Assembly (NCBI GenBank): GCA_945859605.1
Contig: OX243827.1
Location: forward strand, 1,847,295 to 1,911,294
Direction: 5' to 3'
Length of the DNA: 64,000 nt
Source of the DNA: Lumbricus rubellus
Taxonomy: Eukaryota; Annelida; Clitellata; Crassiclitellata; Lumbricidae
Shown here: positions 13,201 to 22,833 of the stretch, piece after piece
Numbering within the stretch: position 1 is the first letter of the stretch
Layout of the letters: every line of letters starts with the position of its first letter
Position numbers and translations under genes: made by a program
Notes under the pieces: generated by a model
Database searches by the model: none
What the model saw: only the letters and a program-made list of their open reading frames with translations
What the model was told of the DNA's origin: nothing

Positions 13201-13570
13201 AGCTCTTCGTCTTATTGTGGGAGCTCCATACGGCTCTCACACTGCCCCCATATTTCTCAACCTTAGAATTTTAAAACTCGACCAGATTTGGACTTTGCAA
13301 ATAGGGGAATTTATGTACCGGTTTGATCGAAGCCTTCTGCCACCTATATACAAAAATTATTTTCAGCTTTCATCCCAGGTTCATTCTCATTTTACAAGAT
13401 ACTCTTCTTTGTACCACCGAACCTATGCTCGCACTAACACGCGCCAGTTTTCTATTAAGTCTAGTGGGGTTACCACTTGGGAAAAAATTCCAAGGGAAAT
13501 AAAATTGAGCCCCAGTATTTGGACATTTAAGAAGAAATTTAGCGCCTTTCTAATAGAAGGTACCAAATAA
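10295..13570 (+). CDS. LINE ORF2: PHD finger, APE endonuclease, reverse transcriptase
   Basis: This 1091-residue protein nicks target DNA and copies the element RNA at the nick. An N-terminal PHD-type zinc finger (CTQCSYC ... CALCNGRFHKRCC ... WYCARC, residues about 8-55) is followed by an APE-type endonuclease: FSILHINCRSI, then VLAVTETWL with the catalytic Glu, GTIYRPPG, GDYNVDLL, and SDISDHLPI with the terminal Asp-His. The reverse transcriptase has YRPISVLPYFSKIFEK, then GIFFDLAKAFDTVNH (motif A), GVPQGSNLGPLLFLLYIND (motif B) and FILFADDTNVF (motif C, ADD). The frame is uninterrupted. The CR1/L2 group is an inference from the PHD finger and the 3' tail. Confidence 0.93.
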   Translation: MTSDQLTCTQCSYCIKDPTRSITCALCNGRFHKRCCELTENCNVVNDSWYCARCNVVNFPYNHIADESLFLQCANDQIGPICNVHSDLELNLFPGANESRSMLDNDDIDPDSNYFDAKPYSSRYQTPSSAQLKFSSSSPQFSILHINCRSILPKLTEIHDLLHRLPVSVLAVTETWLADENADLINLPGYNFIHQPRASGGGGGVGVFIKEGISFLRCEAIERKLAHKSYEGLFIRVVLSGETVVIGTIYRPPGESLENFNNEFEQLLSEIMNKTKKVMLVGDYNVDLLKSCEHKATGSFYGCIMSYHLLPAITRPTRITPHSASLIDNLFTNAWMNVVESTILVSDISDHLPILVKFDLQRSLLNNSSFGESRSFNEENKNNFRELLSGQDWTAVTEQCSNGDVNRAYDTFITQYKNVYDKSFPVSSRKIRSKQIIKNPWMTWGLLKSSKKKEQLYLKFIKNPSEVNRNKFVKYRNKFKTVRIKAEKYYYATEFDKYKGDLKKTWSLIRSITNMGSRDTTIESLNVNGAKIEDAEDIANKLNDYFVSIAQVLDDKIPDSSDSFMKYMKPPPLRSFGLIPTSSSEVLNLSQSIRTTHSKGMDDIDPCIAGPNIDCIAQPLAELINCSFTTGIFPQPLKIAKVIPIYKKGEKDNLTNYRPISVLPYFSKIFEKTMYSRLYEFVTKTDILFPSQHGFQSGHSPYMALLSMQDRISNAIDNNEFSLGIFFDLAKAFDTVNHKILLNKLETYGIRGLQLSWFASYLDGRRQCVENNGKRSTLKRILYGVPQGSNLGPLLFLLYINDLPNVSNRLFFILFADDTNVFYSHSCLHTLFQIINVELELIADWFKANRLSLNLEKTNYILFKSHRKKIPLGEFQLKINGISLASVESTKFLGVYVDSHLTWNEHIAHVASKIAKNIGVMARTAYILPSSIRIKLYYSLVHPYLSYCNIVWASTYVTRLYRVIILQKRALRLIVGAPYGSHTAPIFLNLRILKLDQIWTLQIGEFMYRFDRSLLPPIYKNYFQLSSQVHSHFTRYSSLYHRTYARTNTRQFSIKSSGVTTWEKIPREIKLSPSIWTFKKKFSAFLIEGTK

Positions 13571-13944
13571 AATTAAAGTAGTGTTCGCTCAGTATGTGCA
13601 TTGCAGTTGGTCTCTGTACAGTACAGTTCAGTAGCCTATAGTTAAGATTTTTTTGTTCTTTTTCATTATTGTTTGTGACTCAGCAGTGTTGAGGTTTTCA
13701 GTTTCCTGTTTTTGTGTTTTGTTTTTTCTTCCGTTCTCTAGTATAAGTTGCTTTATCTTTGTTTGTCAGTCACTGTGTTGATTTTGCAAAGACTTCGTCA
13801 TGGCCACCTTGCATCGTCAAGTCATTAATAGTTGGTGTCCCTAGACAGCGGGATTTTTAAAAATCCCTTTAGGGCCTCCCTTTTTTGTAGCCAATGTGAA
13901 CGATGTGTGAACCTTTCATGTATACTGGTTGCAAAATAAAAATA

Positions 13945-13982
<38 letters not shown>

Positions 13983-13986
13983 ATGG

Positions 13987-14628
13987 ACAAGCTTTGAAGT
14001 GGACGGGGAGGAGTTGGAGGTGGTGACAAGTTTCTGCTTCTTGGGAGCCATGATAGAAAGCGATGGTGGATGTGACAGAGAGATACGACGAAGGATAGCT
14101 TTGGGAAAGACGGCAGCGATGGGGCTGGAGAAAATATGGAAGGATAAACACGTGAGCCTAATGACGAAGACAAGAATTGTAAAGGCAATGATATTCCCAG
14201 TGGTGCTGTATGGATGTGAAACGTGGACAAAAACAAAGGCCTTAGAAAGGAAAATCGATGCTTGCGAAATGTGGATATGGAGGAAGATATTAAGAACTTC
14301 GTGGATTGAAAAAAGAACAAATGAATCCGTATTACAAGAGATCGGACAGTCAAGAGGGAATATGTCATTGGGACAGAGAGCGGCAAGGCAGAAAATGGCG
14401 TTCTTTGGACATGTGATGCGAGCAAACGGCTTGGAAAAGGAGATGATGTTGGCCTGCGGAGAGGGAAAAAGGAAGAGAGGACGCCCAAGAAGAAGGTGGA
14501 TGGAAGAAATACACGAGAGAACAAAGATGAAACTGGAGGAATTGAGAGACGCGACGGAAGATCGTAACACATGGAGAAGGTTTATCACAGCGGTCGCTAA
14601 GGTTCCAAGAATCGACGGCACAAGGTGA
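13987..14628 (+). pseudogene. Reverse-transcriptase C-terminal fragment of the host LINE
   Basis: This is the downstream half of the interrupted LINE. It encodes about 210 residues: FCFLGAMIESDGGC, KTRIVKAMIFPVVLYGCETWT, QKMAFFGHVMRANG and a basic RKRGRPRRRWM segment. These are the conserved post-palm motifs of LINE endonuclease/reverse transcriptases. It stops at 14626-14628. It is non-functional because the endonuclease and most of the palm are absent and the CR1-like LINE sits inside it. Confidence 0.8.
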
Positions 14629-14737
14629 CAAGGTGATAGAGGTGCCATGGCATATTTCCCCCACCCCCCCCCTTTGAAAAATTGCATGAGACGTGTGGCC
14701 CCCACTGGGTTCTCGATCGGACGACTAAAAAAAGGTC

Positions 14738-15000
14738 ATCAACTTTTCTGGGGATGGAAAAGAAAAAGGTACTTTTCCGAATGGCTAAAAAAGGTCATCA
14801 ACTTTTTCTGGGGATGGAAAAGAAAAAGGTACTTTTCCGAATGGCTAAAAAATGTCATCAACTTTTTCTGGGGATGGAAAAGAAAAAGGTACTTTTCCGA
14901 ATGGCTAAAAAAGGTCATCAACTTTTTCTGGGGATGGAAAAGAAAAAGGTACTTTTCCGAATGGCTAAAAAAGGTCATCAACTTTTTTGGGCGACCAATG
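14738..15000. repeat. 60-bp tandem repeat inside the hAT-type MITE
   Basis: About four and a half near-identical 60-bp units, each with AAAGGTCATCAACTTTTTC followed by a GGGGATGGAAAAG segment and GGTACTTTTCCGAATGG. The other MITE copies have only one to three units. The units give spurious open frames on both strands. Confidence 0.9.
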
Positions 15001-15085
15001 ACGAGATTTGTCCCTGCCTGGCCGAAGACCAAATACACCTCCCCCCCCTCCTTAGAACAGTTCTGGATCCGCCACTGACTGTGTT

Positions 15086-16149
15086 TTGAGTTCGTTATTT
15101 GTTCCTGATTCAAGCATATCAAACTTTTTCAATAATATGCATGCAGACCTATGGCCTATGCCAATTATTATGCACAAGAACCCGCATGATGTGCAACTCC
15201 GTTAATTGGCCCACACTTATAGGAACATACATGTATGTTCATTGTTCAACTATTGTGTTCATTTTCAGGATGTAGCCTATCGAAGCATTCATTTACACGA
15301 ATTAGACCTAAACAAATTCTTTAAATTTTCAGCAACACATAATTATGTTCGAATTGAAACAAGCATAAAGAGGAGAGGCTCTTCCTTTCTCACATTCTCC
15401 TCACCACTTCAAAACAATTGCCTTTACATCTCAGACACACAATCACAGTATTTCCAGAAGATCGAATCACCGCGGATTATCTAAACTTTTATATAGCGCA
15501 AACAGTACTCGCTCCATCTCAAAGTTAGCAGATATCCGAAGTATTATAGGCCTATTATTATAAGCCTGCTACAGTCGTTCACTTACCGGTATCTCAAAAT
15601 CAGCGATAATAGACTTCGATCTAGGCTAATTCATTCGTCTCTCAAAGCCAGAATGAACAAGAAAAGCGCAAGTCGATCGATAGCTACTCGACCACCGATC
15701 TTCATCAAGTTTCTTCAAATTCGAACTTTGAACTGTCACGTCAAACTGACGTCCCTCAAACGCCATTGATCTTTGTTATTGCCGTTGCTAGGTACTTTAT
15801 CCAGCATGTCCTTATATTATGGGACGTGGTGGCGCGTTCGTATGTTGCTCGCCTATAAATTTATGTCTCCTTTGCTCATAGGTCAAGGAGCTTACCAGTT
15901 ACGTAGGATTCGCGACCCGACCGGAACATCACAGCGTAATAAATGATGAGGTTAGACAGGCATATTGAAGTCTGGCCAACTCATCACGCAACGCTCCCGT
16001 GTGGAGTGAGTATATTTTATTACCGGTAGGCCTATTTTTGTCATAATTATCAGTCTATCTGAATGGAAGGCTTCTAGCGTCCGCGCCCGTGTTGTATGTC
16101 AATAGTGCATCTATTGCATTAAGTGTTGGCAACATTCACATCACTGGCA
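15086..16149. other. Intergenic, no gene seen
   Basis: No recognisable element. A 92-codon plus-strand frame at 15206-15484 shows no domain, signal peptide or splice support and is not called. Confidence 0.4.
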
Positions 16150-16290
16150 TACTTGTGGGTAGGCTACATGACATTGTATGTTCGTCGCCTTGCAGCCGAA
16201 GGGTTGCAGGTTCGAATCCACCTCAAGTCGCCGCGTAGGCAAGTCCTTCACTCGCAGTTGCTCAGCGCTATTATATGAGGTTATATTATT
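16150..16290 (+). repeat. tRNA-derived SINE copy (diverged)
   Basis: The B-box GGTTCGAATCC lies at 16209-16219. It is followed by CACCTCAAGTCGCCGCGTAGG and a TGCTCAGCGCTATTATA segment that also occurs in the minus-strand copies near 19.8 and 54.1 kb. The A-box side is decayed. Confidence 0.6.
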
Positions 16291-17099
16291 TTTCGGACAA
16301 CGCATTAGGCCTATTTTCTATAGGCCTACAACCATATCTATAGGCCTTCTTCTTTTTTATTTGGAGTTTATGGTCGCGGTTACGACCTTATTTCATGCCA
16401 ACCATGAAGAGCATCTATACGTACGCGGTCCCTTTGAGTAGCCTATCATAAAATGCGATGGCTGTGAAGTTGTAAATCGCCTGCCCGAGTGCCCGTCCAA
16501 GCTGAATTTCTCTACTTCAATTGCAAACTTCGACTCCCATGCACCTGTCGTAGCTTAGAATGGTATGCGTCTCTACACGCATGAACACATAATTATGCAC
16601 GCACATGATCTTGCAAATCAGTGGCAAGGCATAGACAGAAAATGTCCGATGTAGTTGCATGATTAGAGCAATTTATAGACCTAATAATTATATCATCATC
16701 GTTCGCAGCAAGCTACTTCTAAGATGTTTTACACTGTCAATTAACCGCCAGATCATGCTAATCGTAATCGAAATAGTATTCGCCAAAATTATAAAGCGTC
16801 ACTCGAAAACCACGCGCAGGGCACCAGCTTATTCACGGGCGTTGTTTAGTTATAAGCACTGCATAACTAGGCTTAGTAGCCTACATTTTATACGGATGTG
16901 TCTAAATATAAAAAAGCATTAATTTCGTCTCCTGCATGGTCGCACGGCTAAAATACGGCTATGCAAAGAACTATAGGCCCTACATTAATTCCGGTGCACT
17001 ATAGTAGGCCTATAGCCGACGGCTAGAGATAGGCCTATAATAGAAGATGGCTGAAAGGAACTATATAATTATTTTATTTAGTTAGTTATTTACTGAAAA

Positions 17100-17985
17100 T
17101 TTGATATAGCGCTCCTTCAAGGTTACTACTCTGGTTTACTCAGGAGCGCTCCCAGTCCAACCCCGGTCGAATAAGACAGTCTTGAGAAGAGAAAGAAATG
17201 AAGTAGGCCTAGAAGTAGAAAGGCCAATAGGTATTTGACGAAGGATAACAGGGAGCTCATTCCAGGTCGCAGGGCCAGCCACGGAGAAAGCACGGCGCTG
17301 CCTGATTGCAGTCCGTGAGCGTGGAACAATAAGTTCCGCTTGTGCAGCTGAGCGGAGAGAGCAGCGGCGTTGAACACGCGTGGTCGAGCAACAGAGCTCC
17401 TGCAAGTATAAAGGAGCCAAACCCTCAAAGCAGCGCCGGACCAAAACGGAAATTCTGTACGTAATGCGTCGTGGGTAAGGGAGCCAGTGGAGTACATCCC
17501 GCATGTACTCGGAGACTCGGCCAAACTTGGGAATGCGGTCTATGAAGCGGGCAGCAGTGCGCAGGACCCTATTTAGTGGTCCCACCCGACAGGCTTGAAG
17601 TCCACCGTACATGTACATGTATATGGAACTGCAGTAGTCTCAGCGTGAAACTACAAACGCATGAACAAGTGTTGAGGCTGCACTAGGAGTCAAAGAGCGG
17701 GAAATGACCTTGAGCTGCCGAAGCTGGTAGTAACAGCTGCGACACAGAAGGTTAATGTGCCGCGTAAATGTGAGTTCCTGGTCAAGGATGACTCCCAAAT
17801 TCCGGACTGAAGTGGAAAAAGTGAAATGTGGATATTTCAAGGATAGGGAAGCTAAATCAATTCTAGAAAGCTGCTGGGGCGTTCCAAGCCAGATAAGCTG
17901 AGTCTTATTAGGGTTAAGGCGCAGGCGGTTTGAGGACATCCAGGAAATAGGCCCATATATTATATATTGATGCTTCATTGCTATC
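17100..17985 (-). pseudogene. 5'-truncated CR1/L2-like LINE, RT C-terminal part
   Basis: Two minus-strand open segments (17978-17640, then 17618-17136) encode the region after the RT active site: SWMSSNRLRLNPNKTQLIWLG, FTRHINLLCRSCYYQLRQLK, then FGRVSEYMRDVLHWLP and FSVAGPATWNELPV, ending SAPE. A frameshift lies near 17630. The 3' end carries the GAGCGC...GCGCTATA stem-like sequence and an ATTATTTTATT-type tail near 17075. A plus-strand relative lies at 50655-50925. Confidence 0.75.
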
Positions 17986-18029
17986 CAACTGTTACGAATC
18001 TATTTTATACAATTTCGGTAGTAGAACTA

Positions 18030-18300
18030 GGGCACATCCATAAGTCCATGGTGACTTAATGGTTCCTTTCACTCGATCTGCAACAATGCAGAGGCGTTCG
18101 TTCTCTGTGGTTGGTCCAATGACCTGGAATGGACTTCCCTTGACTACGCGACACCTCTCAAGCTGTTCTCAATTTCACAAACTGTTGAAGACTGGGTTTT
18201 TTCGTTTGATCTCGGCCGGGAGCGCCTCTGAGTAGGTAGCGCCCCTTAAAGGGGCGCTATTTAAATTACGATTGAATTACGATTGATTGACATCAGGGTA
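18030..18300 (+). pseudogene. LINE 3'-end fragment
   Basis: This reads as the extreme C-terminus of the same LINE group: a frame with RRSFSVVGPMTWNGLPL and FHKLLKTGFF, then SGSASE and a stop. The 3' end AGCGCCCC...GGGGCGCT is followed by a repeated TTACGATTGA tail. It is heavily 5'-truncated. Confidence 0.65.
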
Positions 18301-19346
18301 GAGGTATGCAGACTTTTGGCGAACGCCGCGAACCAAAAACATATAGGTTAATTATAAAGGACTCGGTAAGCTTCTGATTCTTCCGCCTATTGACGTTGCG
18401 TGTCGGACTAATTGCTGAGTTGCTTGACACACAAATTGACTAGCATTTAAAAATTAGTAGCCTAATAGTAGAAACTTTGAGAAATTTGCAGTAATCGATA
18501 ATTCCAATTAGCCTGTACAGTAGTGTAAATAAGTTATTCAACTAAAAAAAATTGAAAATTTTAGAAAATGTAGAAAGGGTTCAATAATTGATTATAATCA
18601 TTGTCACCATAGCACCTGTACGAAAACATTGTTGGTTAATAATTTCTCGTATGCGAATAATAATCAAATGCGTGCAACAGCAATAATTATTGCAAAGAAC
18701 TCGAGAAACGATCATAGGCTATTATGCCTAGGCCTATATATGAGATATTGCAGCAATTTCTCCAACAGGAGAAAATTTAATTTCCCTGACAGGTAGGCCT
18801 AGGCCTAGGGTTCGGTAATTAGGCCTATTATATGCGTCTGTGGAATAGGATACAATAAATCGATCCGTGGGACTCTGAAGCTGACGTATTAATTGCGCCT
18901 TTCAGACAAACCGACCATTCAGACAAACTGGCAAAATAAAATTTTATGCAGATCGATATTAGACTTAAAGACGTTTTTCAGAAGCGGACATTCAAACCGA
19001 TCCATTTTATGATTCGCGTATAATATTTCATTTCAGCAAATAGGAGATATGAGCATAGGCTAGTAAGACAGGCCTTTGACCCGAGGAGCAACTTAGAGAC
19101 AGCTAGCATGCGCTTGAAAAGTCGTTAAAACTGACCAGTGTGAAATAATAGCCATAGTAGCTCAACACGGCACACATAAAATAAAATATAAGCCTGCAAA
19201 AGCCATGACACACATTTTCACAGGTCAACAGCTTTGCCTGTCATGTTACAGACGATATGAAGCCAAAAAGGAAGACGTGTCCTTATTTCACCCGACGCCT
19301 GGTTGCACTATGTTTTACCTCACCGTAGTGAGGTAAAACAAGGACG
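18301..19346. other. Intergenic, no gene seen
   Basis: AT-rich DNA with several TAGGCCTA words. No coding, RNA or element signature was recognised. Confidence 0.4.
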
Positions 19347-19354
19347 GTTAGGCT

Positions 19355-19670
19355 CAGAGGCGGATCCAAGGGAGCCAATCAGGGCATGCCCCCCATTTAA
19401 AAATTGCATGGGACTTGTCCCACATTCAATTTCAAATTAGCAATAGGTATAGGGGTGCCATGGCATATCCCCCCCCATTGAAAAATTGCATGGGACGTGG
19501 CCCCCATACGGTTCTCAGCCGGACGACTAAAAAAATACTTTTTTCTTCAGCCAAACGACGAATGACTAAACAAAAAAGTCATCAATATTTTGGCGACCAA
19601 TGACGAAAAAATTTTCCTGCCTGTCCGAAGACCAAAGATCCCCCTTCGAACAGTTCTGGATGCGCCACTG
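19355..19670. mobile_element. hAT-type MITE with 8-bp TSD
   Basis: The ends are CAGAGGCGGATCC and GGATGCGCCACTG, flanked by the direct repeat GTTAGGCT (19347-19354 and 19671-19678). The interior is the closest relative of the MITE split at 8147-15077 and shows what its uninterrupted interior looked like. No coding capacity. Confidence 0.85.
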
Positions 19671-19730
19671 GTTAGGCTATAGGTATATCTGTGGATTATT
19701 TTTTGTTTGTTTGTTTGTATGTGCACTTGT

Positions 19731-19925
19731 TATAGCGCCCCTTCAAGCTCTGTCTACTCAGAGGCGCTCCCGATGCAGAGCGAACACTGCATCGGAGTTT
19801 CACGCCGAAGCGCTGAGCAATTGTAAGTGAAGGACTTGCCCAAGGCCCTTACGCGGTGAGGTGGATTCGAACCTCGGACCATCCGGTTCCAAGGAAACGA
19901 CGCCACCACTAGACCACCGCGCCCC
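19731..19925 (-). repeat. tRNA-derived SINE with LINE-like tail
   Basis: On the minus strand, an A-box TGGTCTAGTGG (19906-19916) and a B-box GGTTCGAATCC (19863-19873) form an intact Pol III promoter. The 3' part ends AGCGCCTCTGAGTAG... GGGGCGCTATA, the same terminal sequence as the CR1/L2-like LINE fragments in this window (for example near 18220 and 24900). This suggests the SINE is mobilised by that LINE. Confidence 0.75.
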
Positions 19926-19929
19926 ACGC

Positions 19930-20160
19930 TAGGCCTATCTTCTTCTTCTGGTTCTCTGCCCCTAGGCAGGTTCATGCGGCTGTCCAATGTCGCCACTCTT
20001 CCCTCCGCTGGGCCTTCTCCTTTAGTCTTTGGTATCCAACCTCATCATCGTCGTGTCCAACAACATCTGTCGTGGTCTTCCTCTTGTTTTTCACCTCCAT
20101 TTTTTCTTCTATCACCGTTTTACCAGGTTGTCTCCTCGTAGCGTATGCCCAATTCATTTT
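19930..20160 (-). pseudogene. Possible LINE 3'-terminal fragment
   Basis: On the minus strand, about 60 codons resemble the basic, Trp-containing C-terminus of RTE/Jockey-type reverse transcriptases (RREEWRHWTAA at the end). The match is short and by eye only. Confidence 0.35.
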
Positions 20161-20573
20161 TTATCACTATTCTTTCCTCTAGGCCTACACATAAAAGAAA
20201 CATTAACAATCATTATTAGCAATCAAGTTGACAGGTAACAATCAAAATATGACAAAGTCCATACTTTTATGCCAAGAAATTCCGGTTTAGAATCGTAAAA
20301 CGAATTTATCTTTACAGTATAACAGTTAGCCTAGCCTACTATCGGCGAAAAGATAGCCTATAATTGCATGGCGTGTTCGTTGTTGCATCGTCCTTTGCTG
20401 GGCAGTGGAAGAAGTGCGAAGAAGGTCTGCACTAGTGGGAAAAGGTAACATGCTATGGAACCATAGGCCTATAGAATATAGCTAAGTAGCCTAGTGTAAG
20501 TGAAGATAGTGATTGTGACTGTGTTTCGTCAATCTATTATAGCGCACCGTTTCAGAGCCTTTCTTGGGACAGA

Positions 20574-20888
20574 CATAGGCGTAGGGGATATTTCAGGAGT
20601 AAGGAGGCAAAAGTTAAACTTTTGCCTGAAAAATCTGATGATCTGTTTTTTACTTCCTTTGCCCGAAAATTCTGACAACCTTTTTTTAGTCGTCCGGTCG
20701 AAATTGGCCGAAAATTCCCGTTACTTCATTTGTCCGAAAATTCTGACGACCTTTTTTCTAGTCGTCCGGTCGAAATCTTCCGAGAATTATATATAGATTT
20801 TTTCTGGTCTGCTTGCCCGAAAACCAGACTTGCCCGAAATTGGGGGGGGGGCATTTCCCCCTCTGGACCCCCGTCTCCTACGCCTATG
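20574..20888. mobile_element. MITE with CATAGGCGTAGG inverted ends
   Basis: The ends CATAGGCGTAGG (20574) and CCTACGCCTATG (to 20888) are perfect inverted repeats. Interior modules of the type CCCGAAAATTCTGACAACC, with TTTTAGTCGTCCGG, resemble but differ from the hAT-type MITE modules. The octamer GGGACAGA lies directly before the left end and again 8 bp beyond the right end, so the exact right border is ambiguous. Confidence 0.6.
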
Positions 20889-21012
20889 GGAGTTTGGGGA
20901 CAGATATGCATACCCACAGAATGACAAACTTTATGACTTTCGTATAGGCTAGATCAGGTCATGTTAAAATAACTCATAATTATACTGACGCAACAATGTC
21001 ATAATATTTCAG

Positions 21013-22589
21013 ATGAAGACATCATTGTCGATCGTACTCTGCGTTGTCGTGGTTTTTGTCCAAGGTAAGACAGTAGGCCTGCTGTTGACACTCAAGCTAA
21101 ATAGTTTGGTGACTTTGTTCTATTGAGGGCTGTTTTTAAGGAATTTTTAGTACTGCACAACTCCTTCTTTCCTTACCATCCTCCATGGCAATTTTTTTGT
21201 TTTAGCTGTGCAGATGTGCTTCTACAACAGATCCATTTAGAACTGCACATTTTGTGTACAACTGCACGTTAAAAAGCCCTGGTTCTAGCCTATTCGATTG
21301 TGTTCACAGGCGCTTAACCATCAGGCCACTAAGATTTTTTGCGGCGTCAACTACGAAGGTTCGGTGGATAACACCATGGGCGTCCGCAGGAATTTTTCTA
21401 GAGGGGCGAAAACTTTTAAATAATTGTCACTTGGTCTAAATTTAATGAGTGACAGTTTGAATTTCCATATTACCATGAGAGATCTATAGCCTACCCATAC
21501 GTTATGCGTCCAAAGAAAGATATAGGCCTACAGGTTCAACTTGTAGAACGAATCGATAATCACATTGAAAATTGCGTTGTATATAACAATCACAACCAAA
21601 TTATCTATTATGTGCAACTATGTGAAAAATCCAGAGGGGCACACTTGCGCCCCCTTGCGCCCCGCTGCGGACGCCCATGGATACCACCCCTTGGATTTTA
21701 GGTTTCCTTTGAGTTATCATATCTTGTGATAGGCCTACACCAATTGAAAGAGGTAACTTGTCTCGGGTCTGTATAGTAATAAATTTATAGCGCCATCTTC
21801 GGGTTGCCATGGTCAACAAGCAACTGAGCGATATTATTTTCATGTAGGCCTATTATATGGATGCACTGTCTGATTTAACCCACTTTTTCAAAAAAAGGTC
21901 ATCAGGTCACATAAGGATGATCAGGGACTGGAACGGTGAACAGATTTTTAAGACATTTTGTATGTTTATTCATTGTTTATTATTTCGTTCTATTACTTCC
22001 AAGGGCGGATACAGAAATTTTGGACGGGGTGGGCCAAAAAATTCTTGAGACCTTGGGTCTGCGGCAAAAAAATTCGCATCCGCCCAAAAAGTTGATGACC
22101 TTTTTTTTTTTTAGTCATCCGGCCAAATTTTTGGGGAAATCATACCATTTCATCCGCCAAAAAAGTTGATGACCTTTTTTTTTTAGTCATCCGGCCAAAT
22201 TTTCGGGGAAATCGTACCATTTCAGCGGCCGCCGAAACCAAATGGGGGGGCCACGATACATGGCATTTCTAAATGGGAGGGGCCATGGCCGGATTGGCCC
22301 CCCCCTGGATCCGCCCCTGATTACTTCGTTGTTTTTCAAATTATTTTAGTAGGCCTAAGCGATATGTCAACACCAATTCCTGGAACCTACGCTTGCACGC
22401 AGAAAGCTGCATTCGATTGTCGTGAAGCGTGTGAAAGCACAGACTTCCACTATGCAGAAGATTTAGTTGGATGTCTCAAAGTTTGTATGTGATTCAATTG
22501 CATTCGTCATTACATTCATGATTCCACAAGTGAGAGCCTGTAAAAGAGATGAGATGGATGATGATGATGATGATGATGATGATGGATGA

Positions 22590-22623
<34 letters not shown>

Positions 22624-22776
22624 GGTGGTGGTGGTGGTGGTGGGTGTGTTGGTGGTGGTGGTGGTGGTGGTGGTGGTGGTGGTGATGGTGGTGGTGGTGG
22701 TGGTGGTGGTGGTGGTGGTGGGTGTGTTGGTGGTGGTGGTGGTGGTGGTGGTGGTGGTGGTGGTGGTGGTGGTGGT

Positions 22777-22833
<57 letters not shown>

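Larger units (their letters stand above)
8425..13980 (+). mobile_element. Complete CR1-group-like LINE, 5.56 kb
   Basis: A 6-bp direct repeat AAATGG (8419-8424 and 13981-13986) flanks a unit with a 5' UTR, ORF1, ORF2, a 3' UTR and a terminal (GATT)n tail at about 13946-13980. The two flanking pieces of the host LINE read straight through in one frame once this unit is taken out, which fixes the borders. Both ORFs are uninterrupted, so this copy looks recent and possibly competent. An N-terminal PHD-like finger in ORF2, an APE endonuclease and a microsatellite tail suggest the CR1/L2 group. The precise clade is uncertain. Confidence 0.88.
8253..14635 (+). mobile_element. 5'-truncated LINE (RT C-terminal part), split by another LINE
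   Basis: The parts are 8253-8424 and 13987-14635, and a 9-bp direct repeat ATAGAGGTG (8244-8252 and 14636-14644) brackets the whole. The first part encodes the end of a reverse-transcriptase palm (LRYADDTTLLA; the ADD catalytic pair is visible). The second encodes the thumb and C-terminal region with RKRGRPRRRWMEE and DRNTWRRFI. The 3' end is the short tail GGCACAAGGTGACAAGGTG. The same family and tail recur at 56690-56925. It inserted into the hAT-type MITE. Confidence 0.8.
8147..15077. mobile_element. hAT-type MITE split by a nested LINE pair
   Basis: The left part (8147-8252) begins CAGGGGCGGATCC. The right part (14645-15077) ends GGATCCGCCACTG. Together they make one element of the family also seen at 19355-19670, where the same interior is contiguous. 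Flanking octamers GCTGTGCT and ACTGTGTT match at 6 of 8 positions. The interior of the right part holds the 60-bp repeats listed separately. Confidence 0.75.

Noticed and set aside
14738..15000. Regular 60-bp repeats resembling a CRISPR array
   Set aside because: Units are contiguous with no unique spacers, lie inside a MITE, and the DNA is eukaryotic.
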